Shown here piece by piece: positions 62,328-64,000 of a stretch of 64,000 bases of DNA. Source of the DNA: Cryobacterium arcticum (GTDB taxonomy: Bacteria > Actinomycetota > Actinomycetes > Actinomycetales > Microbacteriaceae); assembly GCF_003185895.1 (NCBI RefSeq), contig NZ_QHLY01000009.1:1-64000 (forward strand), read 5' to 3'. The notes under the pieces are model-generated. The model worked only from the letters and a program-made list of their open reading frames with translations. It was not told where the DNA came from and ran no database searches. A program made the position numbers and the translations under genes. Numbering within the stretch: position 1 is the stretch's first letter; every line of letters starts with the position of its first letter.

Positions 62328-63641
62328 GTGAAGATTTCAGTCATTGGCTGTGGCTACCTCGGCGCCGTGCACGCATCGGCCATGGCCGAGCTTGGCCACG
62401 AGGTCGTAGGCATCGACGTCGACCCGGCCAAGATCGCGGCTCTCTCCGCGGGTAGAACCCCGTTCTTCGAGCCCGGTCTGCCCGAAGTTCTCACCTCCGC
62501 GACGGCCTCAGGCCGACTGCGTTTCAGCACCGACATCGCGGATGCGGCAGGTGCCACCGTGCATTTCGTGGCGGTGGGCACACCACAGAAGCAGGGTAGC
62601 CATGCCGCCGACCTTACGTACGTGAACGGCGCCGTGGAGGCCCTTCTGCCGTACCTTAATGCCGGGGATCTCATCGTCGGCAAGAGCACTGTGCCCGTGG
62701 GCACGGCTGCCCGCCTTGCCGACGTCATCGAGGCCTCGGGAACCGGTGCCGCCCTGGCCTGGAACCCCGAGTTCCTGCGAGAAGGATTCGCGGTGCAAGA
62801 CACCATCAGCCCCGACCGCCTCGTCTACGGCGTGCCAGCCGGCGAAGCCGGCGAGCGTGCCGTCGCACAGCTGAACGAGGTCTACGCGTCGGCCATGGCC
62901 ACTCAGACCCCGCTCGTCGTCACCGACTACGCCACCGCCGAACTCGTCAAGGTCGCCGCCAACGCGTTCCTGGCCACCAAGATCAGCTTCATCAACGCCA
63001 TGGCCGAAATCGCCGAAGTCTCCGGCGCCGACGTCACCCAGCTCGCCGATGCCATCGGTTACGACGCGCGCATCGGACGCCGGTTCCTGAACGCCGGTGT
63101 GGGCTTTGGTGGCGGCTGCCTGCCCAAGGACATCCGCGCTTTCACCGCACGAGCTGAAGAGCTCGGCCGTGGTGAGTCCGTCGCGTTCCTCAAGGAAGTC
63201 GATTCCATCAACCTGCGCCGTCGGCAGCGTGTCGTCGACCTGGCGGTCAACGCACTCGACGGCAACGTGTTCAACGCCAAGGTCGCCGTGCTCGGTTTGA
63301 GCTTCAAGCCGCACTCCGACGACGTGCGGGACTCGCCGGCGCTTGACGTGGCCGTTCAGCTGCGCGGGCTCGGCGCCGACGTGGTCGCAACCGACCCGCA
63401 GGCGATCGAAAACTCTCGTTCGCGCCACCCGCAGTTGACCTACAATCTCGACATCGAAGCCACGCTCCGCGATGCCGCCGCTGTTGTACTGGTGACCGAA
63501 TGGCCGGAATTCAAGGACATCGACCCCGTCTGGGCGGCCACCCTGGTGCAGACGCCTACGATTGTGGACGGGCGCAACACCCTCGACGCCGCCAAATGGC
63601 GCGCCGCCGGCTGGACATACTACGGATTGGGCCGCCCCTAG
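62328..63641 (+). CDS. UDP-glucose 6-dehydrogenase
   Basis: 437 residues from GTG 62328 (GGGG at 62317). Oxidises UDP-glucose to UDP-glucuronate for polysaccharide synthesis. N-terminal NAD motif ISVIGCGYLGAVHASAMAELGHEVVGID, EFLREGFAV, the catalytic Cys in GFGGGCLPKDIRAF (about residue 264) and the C-terminal domain with LGLSFKPHSDDVRDSPALDV are all present. Other UDP-sugar dehydrogenases (UDP-ManNAc) are possible but the motifs favour UDP-glucose. It supplies uronic acid to the adjacent locus. Confidence 0.92.
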   Translation: MKISVIGCGYLGAVHASAMAELGHEVVGIDVDPAKIAALSAGRTPFFEPGLPEVLTSATASGRLRFSTDIADAAGATVHFVAVGTPQKQGSHAADLTYVNGAVEALLPYLNAGDLIVGKSTVPVGTAARLADVIEASGTGAALAWNPEFLREGFAVQDTISPDRLVYGVPAGEAGERAVAQLNEVYASAMATQTPLVVTDYATAELVKVAANAFLATKISFINAMAEIAEVSGADVTQLADAIGYDARIGRRFLNAGVGFGGGCLPKDIRAFTARAEELGRGESVAFLKEVDSINLRRRQRVVDLAVNALDGNVFNAKVAVLGLSFKPHSDDVRDSPALDVAVQLRGLGADVVATDPQAIENSRSRHPQLTYNLDIEATLRDAAAVVLVTEWPEFKDIDPVWAATLVQTPTIVDGRNTLDAAKWRAAGWTYYGLGRP

Positions 63642-64000
63642 ATGGCAACGCTTCACCCTCAACTGGTCGCTTTCGATCTTGACGACACCCTCGCACCGTC
63701 GAAGTCACCCATCGACCCGCGAATGGCCGAACTGCTCGTGCGCCTGTTGGGCGTCGCGCAGGTCTGCGTCATCTCCGGCGGACAATTCGCCCAGTTCACG
63801 ATGCAGGTGATCGATAACCTCACGGATGTGGACTCCAAGGCGCTGACCCGGCTGCACCTGATGCCCACTTGCGGTACCCAGTACTACCGGTATGAAGACA
63901 GCGCGTGGACGCAGGTCTACGCCGAGAACCTGACCGACGATCAGAAGCAGCGTGCCCTGGCCGCTGTGGAAGAGACAGCCAAAGCGCTTGGCTATTGGGA
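63642..64000 (+). CDS. HAD-family phosphatase (partial, cut by the window edge)
   Basis: The first ~119 residues, beginning ATG right after the ugd stop. The HAD motif I is VAFDLDDTLAPSKSPID and motif II probably CVISGGQFAQF. The layout resembles HAD-IIB phosphatases or eukaryotic-type phosphomannomutases, which would fit GDP-mannose supply for gmd. This assignment needs the missing C-terminal part. The gene is coupled to the dehydrogenase and continues beyond 64000. Confidence 0.75.
   Translation, partial: MATLHPQLVAFDLDDTLAPSKSPIDPRMAELLVRLLGVAQVCVISGGQFAQFTMQVIDNLTDVDSKALTRLHLMPTCGTQYYRYEDSAWTQVYAENLTDDQKQRALAAVEETAKALGYW

Overview
The window is high-GC DNA with many GTG starts and dense, translationally coupled operons (ATGA and GTGA overlaps). 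It contains an actinobacterial-type SOS box and actinobacterial gene pairings such as dnaX-recR and lysC-asd. Together these point to a chromosomal segment of an actinomycete, most likely a member of the Microbacteriaceae (Cryobacterium- or Leifsonia-like). The family-level assignment is an inference from gene content. No rRNA, tRNA, CRISPR array, insertion sequence or prophage was recognised.

Layout. (1) 1-2.1 kb: the C-terminal part of dnaX and recR. (2) 2.2-4.5 kb: a small ArsR-type regulator behind a perfect palindromic operator and flanked by an inverted pair of ~66-bp repeats, then a secreted beta-lactamase-fold hydrolase and a small membrane protein. (3) 4.7-17.8 kb: a carbohydrate-utilisation block with two Gfo/Idh/MocA oxidoreductases, a DUF6807 protein, a beta-propeller glycosidase, a CUT1-type ABC importer without its ATPase, a YesL-like protein, a second beta-lactamase-fold hydrolase, a GH42 beta-galactosidase and an MFS exporter. 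Its content resembles the Bacillus yes (rhamnogalacturonan) system. Two LacI-type operator-like palindromes sit in front of its two halves. (4) 18-20.6 kb: lysC (with an internal start for a separate beta subunit) and asd, with a long inverted repeat between them. (5) 20.6-30.5 kb: a cyclic-di-GMP and polysaccharide module with a GGDEF-EAL protein, a PAS histidine kinase, a degenerate GGDEF membrane protein, a lipoprotein, a processive family-2 glycosyltransferase, an Hpt-like protein without the phospho-histidine, an OmpR-type regulator and a GH6 cellulase-type hydrolase.

(6) 30.5-43.3 kb: mqo, an MFS drug exporter, an SOS-box-controlled Rv2578c-type radical SAM protein whose Fe-S motif is split by a 349-residue LAGLIDADG intein, two related NarL-type sensor systems (one encoded as two proteins, the other as one fused protein next to its response regulator), thymidine kinase, and a CPBP membrane protease. 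(7) 43.4-64 kb: an exopolysaccharide locus with a tyrosine autokinase, LMW phosphatase, priming glycosyltransferase, Wzx-like flippase, two pyruvyltransferase-like proteins, at least four glycosyltransferases, a WcaF-like acetyltransferase, gmd-fcl for GDP-L-fucose, a DUF4012 protein, a small LPXTG-like surface protein, UDP-glucose dehydrogenase and the start of a HAD phosphatase. This predicts a fucosylated, uronic-acid-containing, probably pyruvylated and acetylated polymer made by a Wzx/Wzy route. No Wzy polymerase is visible in the window.

The observations most worth following are the SOS box plus intein arrangement on the radical SAM gene, the GT2/GH6/c-di-GMP module with its pseudo-Hpt and pseudo-GGDEF partners, and the split versus fused sensor-kinase pair.
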